This document shows positions 1 to 13,800 of a DNA stretch of 64,000 nucleotides, one piece after another. Each line of letters starts with the position of its first letter. Positions within the stretch are counted from its first letter, which is position 1. Location of the stretch: NCBI GenBank assembly GCA_013398275.1, contig VZSE01008355.1, positions 66,698 through 130,697 on the forward strand. Reading direction: 5' to 3'. Origin of the DNA: Promerops cafer. Taxonomy: Eukaryota > Chordata > Aves > Passeriformes > Nectariniidae. Made by a program: the position numbers and the translations under genes. The notes under the pieces were generated by a model that was given only the letters and a program-made list of their open reading frames with translations, did not search any database and was not told the DNA's origin.

Positions 1-445
1 TTCTGGCTAACAAAGTGAAAAAATGGCCCTGTCTTCTTCCTCCCAAGGTCGTTTAGGAGCTAAACTATCCAATTAAGAAGTGACACCTAAATTATTTTTA
101 TTTTCGACCCAATAACCAAAAACCCGAAGTGAGCACTGTGGACTCTCCTGTCTAATTACAAATTACCACCCAAACCCATGAAGAAGAAGCTGAAGAAGAA
201 TTAGCCAATGCCAAAAACCCTTCATCTTGCCCCATATATACTATATTACCCTAATACCCCAAACTCTAAGTTTTCCACCCTGTGATATCACACACTTCTA
301 TTTAAACTACACACCCACAGTCCCAGTGCCATCACTCAATTTTGGAAGCTCTCCATGGCCTCAGGTCAAATGCAGTGCTTTCCTGAGGGTCAGTGCCCCT
401 CAGCACAGAAAGCCCAAAATCCTCAGTGACCAGGGTTTCAACAGA
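1..445 (+). repeat. Dispersed repeat, copy A (probably LTR-derived), cut by the window start
   Basis: From about 215 to 445 this matches copy B at 34118-34382, sharing CCATCACTCAATTTTGGAAG, GGCCTCAGGTCAAATGCAGT, GCTTTCCTGAGGGTCAGTGC and CTCAGTGACCAGGGTT. The part before 215 has no partner elsewhere in the window, so its membership is assumed. The style is like songbird endogenous-retrovirus LTRs, but I cannot name a family. No coding capacity is visible. Confidence 0.6.
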
Positions 446-3397
446 ATTGCTCTCCAATACTGCACATTGTACAGTGGAGTCTTAGCCAATAAAAGTAGTT
501 TAGGACACCAGCATTTGGGACTAATTCCTCCTTTTAGTATTCTATCCTAACCTGAGTCAGGATTTTGAAATAATTTTTGGATGCTACACTTTTCATATTT
601 TCTTCTTTTAAGATTAATATCCTACTTTAGGGTACAGCCAGAGATACAGCACTGATTTATTGGGACAATTTCATATTTGTATTATTGTTAACTGTTTATT
701 TGAGTACATTTCTGAAGGGAATCCATTAAAATATTTTAATCTTGCTAAATCTACTGCTGAAGAGTGGGAGTAAAAACTTGCTTGGACAGCCATGCCATGA
801 GCAGTTTGCAGTGGTTCACTGTCAAAACAGTGGCAAATTCTGTAAAAAAAACCTTCTAGGTCTACAGGAGGTCAAAAGTGGGGCATCAGTCAGCAATGCC
901 ATGGTTTTATGAAAATACAATAAACACAGTCTGGATGTATAAATGAGAGCAGTGCCTGCAAATGGGGGAAGGAATCTTTCCTCCCTGCTCCATCACTGGA
1001 GTTTTGTATTCAGGAACTGACTACAATTCAAGAAAGCCCCGAGGAGAGTTGTGGGAAAAATCAGGAGCAAAACCTCCCTCCCAGGACTTCCAGGGAAATA
1101 CTGTAGCCTTGTTCAGCTTAAAGCTGTTGAAGACAAAGGGGAGTGTAAATTCTGGTAATTCTTCACATGCATAGAAGCTGGAAGGTGTGGTCGTTTCTGC
1201 ATCACTTCAGGATTTTGCATTTTTTACTCCTTTGATGTACATACCCTGGACACAATCTGCAGACCAAACAGAATTCAATCAATAATTCTGCTTTTGAAAG
1301 CACACAAACTGCATAAATGTTTATAAACCCCAAATCATGTCACTGTGCACGTGAACAGTGGTCAGGGCTGCCCTCCCTGAGCTGTGGAGTTGTTCCCTAG
1401 CAACTGCCAAGGTGGCCTTTGGAGACAGGCCACCACCTGGCAAATGATGGAGAAATAATCTCAAATCAATATTTCATGGAGGAGATACTGTTAATAGATT
1501 GCCTATATGTAATTTACAGATACAACTTCCTGCCTGTGAGTAAACTGTTGGGTAAAAATTCCCCTGATTAACAACCACATTGTTATTTCATTTCTTATTT
1601 GTGTTAGTATTAATCCTATCTATTTTATATGTTGAGTATTTGAATTCCAGCATTTGGTAGCTGGAATAAACTGATCAAGCAACTGCTAAAAACTGCTAAA
1701 AACTCAAGCACTGTTTGCTTCCTTGGCTTCCCTGGCTCTGGGTGTAGAGGAAAGAGGGAGAAAGAGGAAGAAAGATATTGCTCAATTACTGAACTAAATT
1801 CATGTCTGTGGAAACTGTGATCAGGGGCTTCTGGTAAAGTCCAGCCTATAACCTCAGCCTAAACACCAGATCATCCATGTCATCCTCATGGATGGACCCT
1901 GCTAATCCAACTTGTAGTCCAGTGCAGAATTACTAGGTGAGTTTTACCATTCTCCTTAGTTTGTATTCCAGTTGCCCTCTGCTTCTGAGGCCACTTCGTA
2001 GCATTTTTCAATTCCTTCCCTAAGCCACTTGAAAACTAGACTGGCAGAATTAAATATCCTCAGCCTGAATTCACCTGGTAAATAAGAATGTTCCCTGTGA
2101 AATTAGCTGCAATTTTTATATTACCACCAATGGCAATTCCATGGCTGCTTCTCGGAGTGCTGCCCTGAAAATGAACTCTTAGTCATAAATGAGCTTTTCC
2201 AAAAGTTAAATATCCTGAATATGCACGGCTTCACTTCTATGTTGGCAAAGATTGCTCTGTGACATTTGACCAACTCCCTCTCTTCTCCAAGGAAGTTCAC
2301 CAAATATGCTACATTAATCATGTGCTAGAGATTGGCTTCCACCACTACACTGAGGCAGGAATTGTCATCTTTGTCACTTACCTATTCAAAGAAAGAAATT
2401 ACTGCTCCAAGGACTTGTGGCAACCCATTTGGAAGGACTTAGAGGAAGAGGCTTGAGATTCAAATAAAAGAGTGATGTACACACAAAGAAATTCTAATTT
2501 GCAGTAGGTGCCAGATCAATCCAATTTCAAATTTCAGGCCTAAAAACAAACACACAAATCTTGGGCTGCAGGAACATGTTGCCTTTGGCAGAGAAGTTCT
2601 GCCTCAGAAATCCTCCTTGTCCTTGGCTGGTCACTGCTGCCTCCTCTGCCGATGTGTCAGTGTGGCCTTGATGTAAACCCTGACATGAGTGGGCACAGAT
2701 CTCTTTCTTTCCCTTTTCATTTTTTAGCTTGTTTACTTCCAGCCCAGGTGATTTCAGAACACCAACCAATAGTTGCACGGGGAGGAGGAGCAGGGAAGTG
2801 CTCTGGGAGCCGAGTGTTCTGTAACACTGCCCTCGTCTGACTGAAGATGCCCTGAACTGTGGAGTACCCTTCACCTCAGAATCAAATATTTCAGTTCCAC
2901 AGGCACTGCGGAGTGAGTGGGAGGGGATGAGAGTTGCACACTGAGGGGCTTGAAGCAACAGAGATGATAGAGGAGCAAGGAACAACATTTTGCCTGAAAG
3001 ACTCGAGACTTTCCAGGGGAGCAAGGCTGAGTGTAAGGGTGGCTGTGCAGAGGAGCAGCAGGTGAATTGAAAGGGAGATGCTCTAAAGGAGACAGAATTT
3101 GGGAAAGGATGTGGAAGCATAAAGGGTGGCTGTGAAGCAGAGCAGAGAAGGAAGAATAGAACAAGAGAGAGAAACAGCTCCCTCTGGAGCAGACCTGGAA
3201 CAGAGGATTTAAACCATTGCTTAGAGCCAGAGCAGGGCTTTAACTTCTCACACGAGGGAGTGATTTGCCCAACAGTACTGAAAGGTTACAGAACCAAATA
3301 CTTTATCAAGCACAACCAGCTCTGGCCTTCAGCAAGGCAGAATACCCCAAAGCTCTGTAAGTGACGTTTGATGGACCATTGTGATAGAAACAAGGAA

Positions 3398-3552
3398 ACG
3401 TGGAATGGTTTGGGTTGGAAGGGACTTTAAAGATCATCCAGTTCCAGCCCCTGCCTGCCATGGGCAGGGACACCTTCCACTGTCCCAGGCTGCTCAGAGC
3501 TCCATCCAACCTGGCCCTGGACACTTCCAGGGATGGGGCATCCCCTTCTCAG
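3398..3552 (-). mobile_element. CR1 LINE 3' fragment
   Basis: The plus strand has GGAATGGTTTGGGTTGGAAG, AAAGATCATCCAGTTCCAGC, CTGCCATGGGCAGGGACACC and CACTTCCAGGGATGGGGCAT, the reverse complement of the last 150 bp of CR1. Confidence 0.9.
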
Positions 3553-3638
3553 TTTGCCTGGAAGCAGCAGGGAGGCTGCTGTGCCACCTCATATCAGTCA
3601 CTTGCCACAGAATATTCCCAGCTGCTCCTTTGTCTTTA

Positions 3639-3690
3639 TTGTAATAATTGTAATCTAATTAATTGTAATTAATTGTCTCGTTAATTGTAT
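3639..3690 (+). repeat. AATTAATTG-rich cluster
   Basis: TAATTG and AATTAATT recur several times in 50 bp. It may be a decayed simple repeat; it also creates several homeodomain-type TAATTA cores. Confidence 0.6.
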
Positions 3691-6639
3691 CAAAAGAGAT
3701 AGAGCACTGGAGCAGTGGGTGTGGAGGGGACACACACTGTATTGCCACGTGCTAATTTGGACAAATCCTGAAAGATGTTTGGACTCGTTCCTCCACTGCA
3801 AAAGGCCCACCCTGTTCACCACAGAAAAAACAAAATTGCCATGCAGCAACAACCCCGTTCAGGCTTATGACTTGCCTTAAAACACAGCTGAAACCACTTT
3901 TGTTTTTCTGCAGAGTCAGACCTTTATAGATCAATCATGCGAGGAGGTTTCCTGCAGCTGTGATTCTTAAAGACTTCCCAGGTGCTTTGTGTTTCCCTTT
4001 CAGTGCTCTCAGAATCTATATAAAAGTGAGGAGGTTGTAGGGAGCTTTTCTTATGCTGTTTTTCATTGTGTGTGTTGCTGTTTTCTTAAAAGGTTGTGTA
4101 TATTTTGGACTAAGAGATGCAATTATTGCAACTTCCCTGTGCCAGGAGAGGCCTCACCTGGGAAGATTATTCCATGAGACAGCAGGTGAGAATGAAAGCA
4201 GCTCAGTGTTATTCTCCTTTTTGTTTGCTTGGTTTTGCTTTCTGTCTTTTCACCATGAACCTGCCTGTGGGCACCTTTCAAAACAAGGTGGGGGATGAAA
4301 AGGTTGACTTTTGCTTCAGTAAAAGGAAATTGCTGGATTTGAGGGATCAAAGTGTGGCTGGTGATTTTGCCTGGCTGTTGGGAGCTGCAGGAAGGGGGGA
4401 TGCAGGCAGAGGTGGATGTGGGGCACGCTGCCTCCAGACTCTGACACAGAGCATTGGTTTACAGGATTGGAGAGCCATGGGTGCCCTCAGCTCACCCCAG
4501 TGGGGTCCAGACTCATGAATTCAAGTATTTGTCTTGCACTTTTTCACTCTACGTAGATTGAGGGACACTAAAGACAAAGTTGCAACAGATATCCTGGGAA
4601 TGGTGGATTTCACATGCTTCCAATGTTCCTTTGTCGTTAGAAGTCTGTCATTCATGTATTAATGCATAGCTGCTTAACAGGCAAATGGAATATTGTAAAC
4701 ACTTCATCCTCAATAAATACCACACTGAGGCTGTAGTTGTGCCTTATTCAGGCATCTCCTGGATGAGAATTCCTTTGACTGAGTCCCACTTTGAGACCCT
4801 GGTTTTGTGTTTTCTCCTCTGGATGTTATGCACTGAAATAGTGAATGGCAGAGCCGGAGGGGTTCAGGACTTGTGGGAGTTTGCAAATGCACCTCTTCAG
4901 TGGACCTTATTAGCTAAATCCACAAATAAATAAAATTCCAAACTCCTTAGTGGCCGCTGTGTCCAGACCAGTGGGTGAACTTGCTCTCTCCACCTAGTCC
5001 TGTTTGTCCACTTCCCACTTTGGGGTACCACTGCCTGAATTTGAGGCTGTGAGTGTCGGGTCCTCTCCGGAAGGTCGAGTCTTTGTGCTGCCTGCTTAGG
5101 TGGTAAAATGTACAATGGTGTGCCCTCACCTGAAGGTTCATAGTGCCTTTGTGGGGCTGCAGAAAATAAACTCTTTGAAAGAGTCCCTCGGGTGAGGTGG
5201 TCTGAGTGATGCGTTTGTGTGAGAGGCACACGCGAGGAATTGATGGCATTTAAGCATTTTGCTGGTGAAGACACCAGCTGTCCTGGAGGAACAGGAAAGC
5301 TATTGTGGTCCTGGACCTGCCTGCCTTCCTCTGGTGCCAGTGCTGCACAAAGCAAGTTTTTGTACCTCTGATGCTATTCATCTTAGCAAAAGGTACAGCC
5401 TGGGAGCAGTCAGAGATCATAATTAAAGAATTCTCAGCTTCCACCCCTCATATAAAGGTCATGTGTTCATATTTCACTTATTTAAGTCAGCCTCTAGCGT
5501 TTGTAAATTGTCTGGTGTTCTCCTACTGCTGTGCAAACAATAGCAAAAACAAGGCAAAATAAATTTTCAATTAATCTGAGGCATTTGTAACAGGGATTAG
5601 AACAATAAACAAGTTTTAGAGTCGTCTCTCCTCCTTGTGTATGAGGAGATTCGACCTTGTTAGACTAATCAGATTTTATTTGTAAAATTAAGTGTAAAAT
5701 TCAGTATTAGTAATCCCAGACAGTCAACACTGACTCAAGCTTCATCCTCTTTTATTCCCTCCAGGTGGGGGAAAATAATTTTATTTGGGGGGAAATAAAT
5801 GTTTGGGATATGAACAATCTCATCCTCTCTTTTAAAAAGTTTGGTTTTCTGTGTCTTATGCTACATTGTTAATCTTCAGAATATTTTTTAACATTTCTGA
5901 CATCTGGAAATATTTAAGTATTATTATTGCTGTTAAATGAAGATTCCTGCATAACAGCTTGCCTTTGGGAGTTGATATGTGAGTTAAAAAAACTACAACA
6001 TGGGACTACTGTGATAAAATCAAAAGAACTGGCAACCCTTTTAAGTTTTGAAGCCAGGTAGGGAAGCACTGTAAAAGAGAAGAAAACAGCCTGGCAGGAG
6101 ACTTTTTCCTGATGATGAAACCCCATGGAATAATGAGTGGCCAGAGGATGCAGAGGGGAGACTATAGGTCACTCTACCCTCTGCAAGCACAGGAAAACTG
6201 GAATATTCAACCATTGAGCCTGCCTTGTATTCATGGCCTTTGCTAGGCTAATCCTCCCCTCCCCTGCTTCTTATCTGTTGATAATCTTTCTTTATCCTGA
6301 AAAGTGTTTGAAATGCAGGAACAGTCTCTGCCCTGTGCCAAGGGGATGCTTGGGGAGGATCCTCAGGGCAAAAGCAGGGACTGTGATTGTCTGTTTATCT
6401 GTCAGTAGGGTCTCAGTGATGGTTCATGACTTGCTCAGAAGGAGGAACTGGGCAAGGCTTGCTCAGTTTCCCAAGGACCCTTATCCCCAGCACCAAGAGT
6501 CTGGAAAAGTCCTGGCCTTCAAAGAGGAAGATGGTAAGAGTTTGTCAGTGGTGTTTTAGCACTGAACAAAGGCCTAGGGAGCACCGAAGAGGAGATAACC
6601 CAGCAGATCTCTGGTGTTTCATTGTGCTGTAATTACAGG

Positions 6640-7500
6640 TGTGAAAAACGAGGTTCACTTCTGGTAACATATAAAAGGTTTAATAAGAATAAAGACAACA
6701 GGAGACAGACATAAAGCTAATGGGCATTCAGCCAAGAAGCACACCTTAACTCCAAGAAGCATTCCCTAATATACGTTTTTACCAATTCCCCCCTTCTTTC
6801 ATCCTGTAAATCAGCATTTTCTTATCTTCTGTAAGTCTGCATCTTCTTATGTTGCTAATCTGTGCATTCTTCTGACCAATCACTCTCTTCTTCTCTATTC
6901 AGCTGTCATTTCTATCCAGACAGCTGGATCTCTTGTCTATTTTGTACTTCTCTGAGTTAGCAAAAGCTTTTCTTCACATCTTGCTATTTCTAAACTTTGT
7001 CAGCAACAAAAGAAACTATATTCATATGATAAAGTTTTTCAGCATTATACATATAGCATTCACTTCAACATTAGTGAAAAGCCAATAATATAATACATAC
7101 TCATAACATTTAGTTAGGGTTACATGCATTAACTTATACATTACTCAAACATTTCTTTGAGTTTGTGTGTCACAGTGCTCTGTTGTTTTCCGAGTCTTCC
7201 CATCTTGGCTTATCATCAATAAATTTTGGGTGACTTGTTTTCACGCTCTTCTTGAGAAAAGTTTTGTGTCTTCTTCCCCTCTTCTGGGCATTTCCTCCCA
7301 TCTGCTATTCTGGTTTGTGTTACTGTTATCTTATCACAGGGATGAGTCAGGAAAAAAGATAACCTTACATATTTTAGTCACACAAAGGACCCACACGGCT
7401 AGCAATATATACTTAATTTACAAGATTGCAAGCGACCCAAATCATAATTGAGACTAGATTTAAATACTTATCAACAACATACAAATGTGAAAGCCAGCCT
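6640..7500 (-). repeat. AT-rich segment, possible solo LTR
   Basis: The segment opens with TGTGAAAAACGAGG and contains ATATAAAAGGTTTAATAAG near its left end. Read on the minus strand this becomes a TTATTAAACC poly(A)-like signal and an end in TTTTTCACA, as in an LTR. Composition differs sharply from the flanks. I could not find the other LTR edge or a target-site duplication, so the right boundary is approximate. Confidence 0.3.
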
Positions 7501-10500
7501 TATGATATGTGTTTATAACAGAGGGGAGCTTTCCTGTCACACAGCTGAGGGTGTCCCTGGGTGATGGGAAGAGCACTGGTGACACCTCACTGCTGACTCC
7601 TCTGTCAGCACAGAGCACATCTGGTCTGAGAAACAGCTCCAGGGCTCGCTGCGCTCAGCGGTGTGGAGAGGGACTAATCCAGGCTCTGACGGCTCATCCT
7701 ACCTCTGCTTTTGTCTCCAAGCTCTGGATTTCATGGCCTGTCATTCCGGAGGGATGGCCGGAGAGTGTCCTAGCGTGAACTGCACACTCGGTGTGACACA
7801 AACCCCTCGGTAAGAGCTGAAGAATTGGGGGAACAATGGAGCCTCTTGTGCAGCTCTTATCTGACAAAGGGCGCTCATTCAGCAAGAGCACCGTGGGCAG
7901 GAGGGAAATCTCCTTCAGCAAGGCTGACCTGGCAGACAGGTGATGGGAAGTGCGTCATCCTCAACTCCCCGAAGGAGCAGCGTCCTTATCTCCGGCTTGC
8001 CTGGTAGTCAGGGACACGACCCAGCCACAGGGCTTCGGTGTGAGAGCCGAGGTGGTGGCTCACCCTGTCACCTTGGACTGCCCCTCGTACTGCTGTGGTC
8101 CGTGTCCTCTTGTGCCCCCTCTTCACTCAGGGATTAAACTTAAAATGGAGGCAGTTTGATTTCGTGCAATAAAAAAATTAACAGTGCTGTTGTACCAGTG
8201 AATTGTCCTGCCCATTCTGGTGAATCCACCCAGGGAGAGACTAATCAGTGGTTCAGTTGCCAGTTTCACATTGGTATCTTCCTAGTATGAAAAACTGAAA
8301 TTCTCTCTGGGTTTAGACTATATTGGTGCTGCTTTTCCATTCATCTTCCCCTCCCCGCATGCTCTGCCCTGCTTCAGGCTTGTGCTGCTTTTTTGGGAAG
8401 TTGTTGGCTTTGTGTTACCATCAGAGAGAGCAGGAGAAATGGCCCTCCCCAGTCAATCCCCTCTTCAAGTATGTTTAGCTTTGATTGGGAGGGGTGGGAA
8501 GAGGTTCTCCTGTCTCTGTTTGACTCTGTTTTACTCTGAAGCCGTCAGACATCATTCCCCTGGCTTTGTCTGCCTCTCAAATTTGGGAGCCAGCAGAGGG
8601 AATATGATGAAACAGGTATTTAAGGCAATTAAGGAGCAGGCTGGAGCACAGGCTGAGTTATCAATCACTGCAAGATCTACCTGGAGACATGAAAGAACTG
8701 TGTAGGTACTCAGCACATTCAGTACTGCAGGTACAGAAGAGGGGCTGTCTGGGGATTTCTTTGTATTTCTCTTTTAGCTAAATCTGCAGTGAAGTGGATA
8801 AAGTTGTTACTTTACCTGCTTAATGTCTTATGGTTTCAGATAGTGCTGGAAGAGATAAAAACAGGAAATCACTTCTCCAGAGTTCTGGTTTAATAAAAGT
8901 TTAGGACTAAAGCAGAGGATGGGCTGAGAATCACAAAGTGACACAAAGCACTTGGCTATGGCTCTTTTTAAAAAAAACCTCCTCATGCAGCTGCAGTAAT
9001 CCAAAACAGAAGTGCTCAGCTTAGAGAAATCCAGAGGATAGACATGCTTTAGCCCACAAAAAAAAAAAAACTCTGTCAAGGATCAGGCTACATTCTACAG
9101 TCTCTTCATGTTGTTACTCCTGTTTATTAAAATAGAAATTGTGTACTGATTTTTACAGTGCCCGCTGTAAAAACCCTGCTAACTGCATCAATAATGTATT
9201 AGTGAGTCAACAATAAGATTTGAGGCAAGTATTTGTTTTTCTGTTGGCAGGATAATATTCTAGTCACTACAAGGGGATAAAAATGAAAAGTTCTGCCTGT
9301 CTCCAGTTTAAATTATTGTTTGCAGTCCTGCAGTTTGGAGCTGTGCTGGCCACGGAGCCGTTCTAGCCAGTAATGCTGATGAGCTTGTTAATGCCAATGG
9401 ATTCTGGGTTTAGGGCATGAACCATGTTCAAAACCTGCCAGTGATCTCTTGACTTCAAACACTGAGAAACACCAGGCAAAGAATGTGAAAAGGGAAAGAA
9501 ACAGAAGCAGTGTGTGGGTGCCGTGACCAGGCTTAGAAAACTTTTGGGGAAATAGACTGAGATTTTTTTTTTTTTTTCCCCTGTAGCATCAGCAACTGAA
9601 TTTTAAAAGAAATCCGTGTGAGAATATTTTTTTAACGAAGAGGTTTTGCGGTGTTGGCACTTAAGCAAAACCCCACTAGGTGTCCCTCGTCTGTTGGAGT
9701 TACTCGGAGGAGAGCAGCCTGGTGCCTTTGGAGGGGTTCGGGCTCCCTGCTCCTCCTGCTGATGCCCGCAAAACAGCCCTGGAAGTCGGTTCCGATCCTC
9801 GGTTCCGAGCTGTGTCACCAGTGAGGCATCCAGCAGCGTTTCCATGCTGCGACGAGACTATTAAGTGAGTTTTCCTCTGGATACGACTTGACACACACAG
9901 TGTAGGTGTGCTGTGTACTTAGGAGAGGATCAGACCTCCAATTCGAACTCCTTAGAACCTCAATATTTATCAGCATCAGCGTGGAGACACCCAAGTGTGT
10001 GTGCAGGCAACCAGATTTTACCTGAACTTGCAAACCTCTCGAATCAGTGAAGGTCACCTGGCAATCAGGAGACTTTTTTCTGAGTTTTTTGGTGCAATTT
10101 TTGCTCTGGGGTTAGGAATGCTCCAAGCACTGCTGTGCTACTACTGCCTCAGATCTCTCCTTTTGCTTTACAGGAGGTGGTGGGAAGGGCGTAGAAGACT
10201 CCAAGTTCATCTCTGCTTCACTTCAGTGAACCCCATTTAATCTCATTCATTGCCTTTTGGGTTGCCTTTTTGGACAGCAGAAGTTCAAAATCTCTGTAGA
10301 AAGCAGAGGTACTTGAAGCCTTTCAGGCAGAAAATCAGCACGCTGACAAATGGTTCAGTGTGTCTGCAACCCAAATGTAGCTGTACTAAATTTAAAAAAA
10401 AAAAACAGAACAACAACAACAAAAAAAAAGCCCCTAAAAATCCCACTGGGTTTTTCTGTGTAGTTCTGGAATTTTTGTGTTCATATTCCTAATGAGCTTT

Positions 10501-10782
10501 GTAAATAATCTTTAAGAGTAATCAAAATCTGGACTGAAGCTCTGTGAGGGGCACAGTGACCTCATGACTTAACTTGTAATTACAAATCTGTGCTCAGTGT
10601 TTTTTGTGGTCTACTACACATCACTGCCAAAGGTGGTTGGAATTTAGATTTTAAGGGGGATGAGAGGGAAGGCAAAACCATTAGAAGGCACAAACCCAGG
10701 CACCCTTAGGTATCTATCCCTGTGCTATATTTGTTTTTTAATATTGAATTCTGCTTCTGGAACATAATAGAAAACAATCTTA

Positions 10783-10834
10783 TTTGAACGTTTCAGTAAT
10801 CTTTTTAATTTGAATGTTTCAGTAATCTTTTTAA
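10783..10834 (+). repeat. Tandem duplication of a 26-bp unit
   Basis: Two adjacent 26-bp copies, each beginning TTTGAA and ending CTTTTTAA, differ by one base (C/T). Intergenic and recent. Confidence 0.9.
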
Positions 10835-13800
10835 TAAGTCTGAACACTAGCTCTCCATGGGACCTCACATGTTGCTGTTTCAAAAGATTGCAACTGTCCC
10901 ATATTTCTGCAAGAAAATTGTTTTTAATGAACACAGACTGCAAGCTCAAAATACACATTAGCAAAAACCAGATTATTAAGCGAGCTAAGTGCTCATGAGA
11001 CTTGCAAATTGATAACTGGAGAGAAGAAAGTTCCCCATATAGCCCGGGGGCAAATAAAGCAAATAAAGCATGGGCCCTGACAAAGTGCTGCAGCTTTGGC
11101 CCCAGGTTGCCCCGTTTCCAGCTTGGCTGAATGCTCAGCCTCTCTTCCCCAGGTCTGCTGCTCTTTCTCCTTGTTTTGAGTCCTTCAGGGCACATCTGTG
11201 GCCCTGTAACCTCCTCTGGGTGATTATTTTCCCCCTTATCCTAATGCTGCTGTTCCTTGCAGAACTCTGGCGCCTTACCTGGCTCTGAGATGGGAGGTTG
11301 GACCTCCCTTGAGCAGTCCCATGAATTCCCTGAAGGAAACCAGCCCCTCCATGGGGGGTTCCAAGAGGGGAACTTGACCTTCTTGGCCAGACAGACCTCG
11401 TGTCCCAAAAGGCAGGAGTCAGGGCAGGAGCTGGTGTGACTCACCCTAGGCCTGAGTGACATGTTTCCTGATCCAACACTTCTCCCAGAGTATTTCTCAT
11501 CTCGTTCTGATCTTAGTCATAAAGTTTTATGAGTGCTTTTCTTCCTGGCCTTTTTACCCCAGCTCAACGCTGCTAAGCAGCCCTTTGTTCCTTTTAGTCA
11601 TCCACCCACAGCTTTCCCAGTTTTATTACTGCCAAGATGAATGCTTCTGCTTCTCCAGGCCATTCACCACATATTGATTCACCCAGCTTCTAATCAGCCT
11701 TTTCTTATTCTCCGGTGTGGCACTGGGAATCACCTGAAATTTAAATAGAATCCTGCAGATTAGGATGTCTGCAGAAGCAGATCCTCTTTTGTATGGGGCA
11801 GAAGATAAGCTTTAGGTTTCTAAATGCTCCAGCAATCTCTTCCACATGATTAGCACTCCAGGGAGCATTCCTGTTATCCAGAAGGGCTTTAATTGTGCCC
11901 TTGGGGTATCGTGAGGTGGGAGGGGAGCCGACCTGTGCTGGGGAAAGATAAATCATTTATCACATATCTGGGAGTTTTGAAAGCCCCAGCAAACATCAGG
12001 TTGGAGCAGGAAGCTCAGCCACCATTATCCTGCTCACAGATAATTCCCCTGGCAGGGGAGGCTGGCACATCACCTGCCTCCAGGAGATCTGCTGTGTCCA
12101 AGGCACTCTTTGGGAAGACGTGGCAGCTTTTAGGGCAGACCAGGTGTGCTGTGGCTGCTCCCCATCACTTACAGTGCTGGCAGTTCAGGGGGGGGTCTCA
12201 GTCCAGGTGTCCTCTCTGGCCTCGCAGACAGCAGATTTTGTTATTTTTAAATTTTTATTTGTAGCTCCTTTATAGGAATAGATACCTCTAAGGTCAGGGC
12301 TTCATCTGGTAGAAAAAACCTTGTTATCAGGAAGCGTAGAGGGAGCAAGGATATAATTTTTCTCTGCTCTTTAATTAGTGGGATTTCTGAATGGCTCCTT
12401 CACAGGCTAGCTCTTAAGGTTGCTGCTATTTCTGACTTGTCTGACTGCTGCCTCCTTCTCTCTCTCCCTCCATGCTCCAACCCTTTCATTTCCACTTTTG
12501 GGTCTTTCCTTGCCCTTTTGTTGCCTTTCCCTCCCTTTTGTTGCCTTTTCCCTCACACCTACTGCAGGCTGTGCTTAACCTACAGAGAAGATCAGGTGTT
12601 GGAGAGCCAGTGTTGACACTGACCTGTCATCGCTGTTACTCTGCCGTGCTCAGGCTGCTGCCAGGTGGCCAAGACAGCTCTGGCTGCCGAGTCATTGTTT
12701 GGAGACCTCTGCAAGCCTGGGCGTGTGGGACTGTCTCTGCTTGGCTCTTTTTATTTTGGCAGGGCTCCCCTGTGACAAACAAGGGCTGGAGTCTTGTCCG
12801 CTAAAAACCGTGAAAAGCAAAACAACCTTCAACTCGCACTTAACGTCTGGGTTGCTACCTGGAGCAAACCAGGCTTACAAACCACGTGCTCTGCTATCTT
12901 TCTGCACAGACATGTCCTGATCTTTGTGGAGCTTAACTTTTGCTGCAGTAGTAGCGCTGAGACTGATATTTAGTTGGCCCCCTAAGCCTTAATATCCGTG
13001 GAAATAGATATAGGAAAATATCCATCTATGTTTCCATAAAGTTTGGGATTGCTTGCACGCCAGGTGGATCCTAGAACAAGAAAAATAAGTCCAGTTACAG
13101 GTGTAGTTATACCAAGTGGGCAGCATGAACAAGAAGCTGAAGAACACTTGGTTTGAGGATATTTTAATATAGAATTAAACTGATTTATTTAAGTGAATGG
13201 CACACCTTAGTCGACTCCCACCTGAGTCAGCAGCAAGATCAGGTCCACAAAAATGAAAATTATGCTTAAATAGGAGAAGCTAGATGTGACCATCAGGCTT
13301 CTCATGCAAAGAAAGAGCAGAGGATAGACCAGGTGTGCATTAAGCAAGCAGAGAAGAGGTGACTGCTCAGAGGCCAAACCCTGGTTGCCCTCTCCCCGCA
13401 CACCCCAATGTCCCCAGCCTGGCTCCCTGCCATGGCGTGGGCAGAGGGAGGAGGAGGAGGAAGGAGAGCAGGAGCTTCCACCTGTGGAGCTGAGCCTTGC
13501 CATGAACTCCTACCTGGGAGCAGGGCATGGAGCACAAGGGGCAGAGCAGGGGCAGCAGTCACCCTGCAGGGCTGGTGAGGATGGAGCTGGGGCATCACCC
13601 TCAGCTGCACAGGAAGATCTGGGAGGAGATGCCAGTCTGTGCTCAGAAAAAGGGTCTGTGTGTTCTTCCTGAGGCTGTCTTTCTTTGTTTCCATGGTATT
13701 ATTTGAAATACCTTCACTAAAGAAATAATTTCCCAAACACCAGCTTTCTTGGGAGAACAGGACGATTATTTCAAAAACATTTTCTGGGGGGAAGTGCACA

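Noticed and set aside
2527..3120. 197-codon minus-strand frame
   Set aside because: No recognisable domain, low-complexity Ser/Leu/Pro content, no splice or promoter support; compatible with chance in this base composition.
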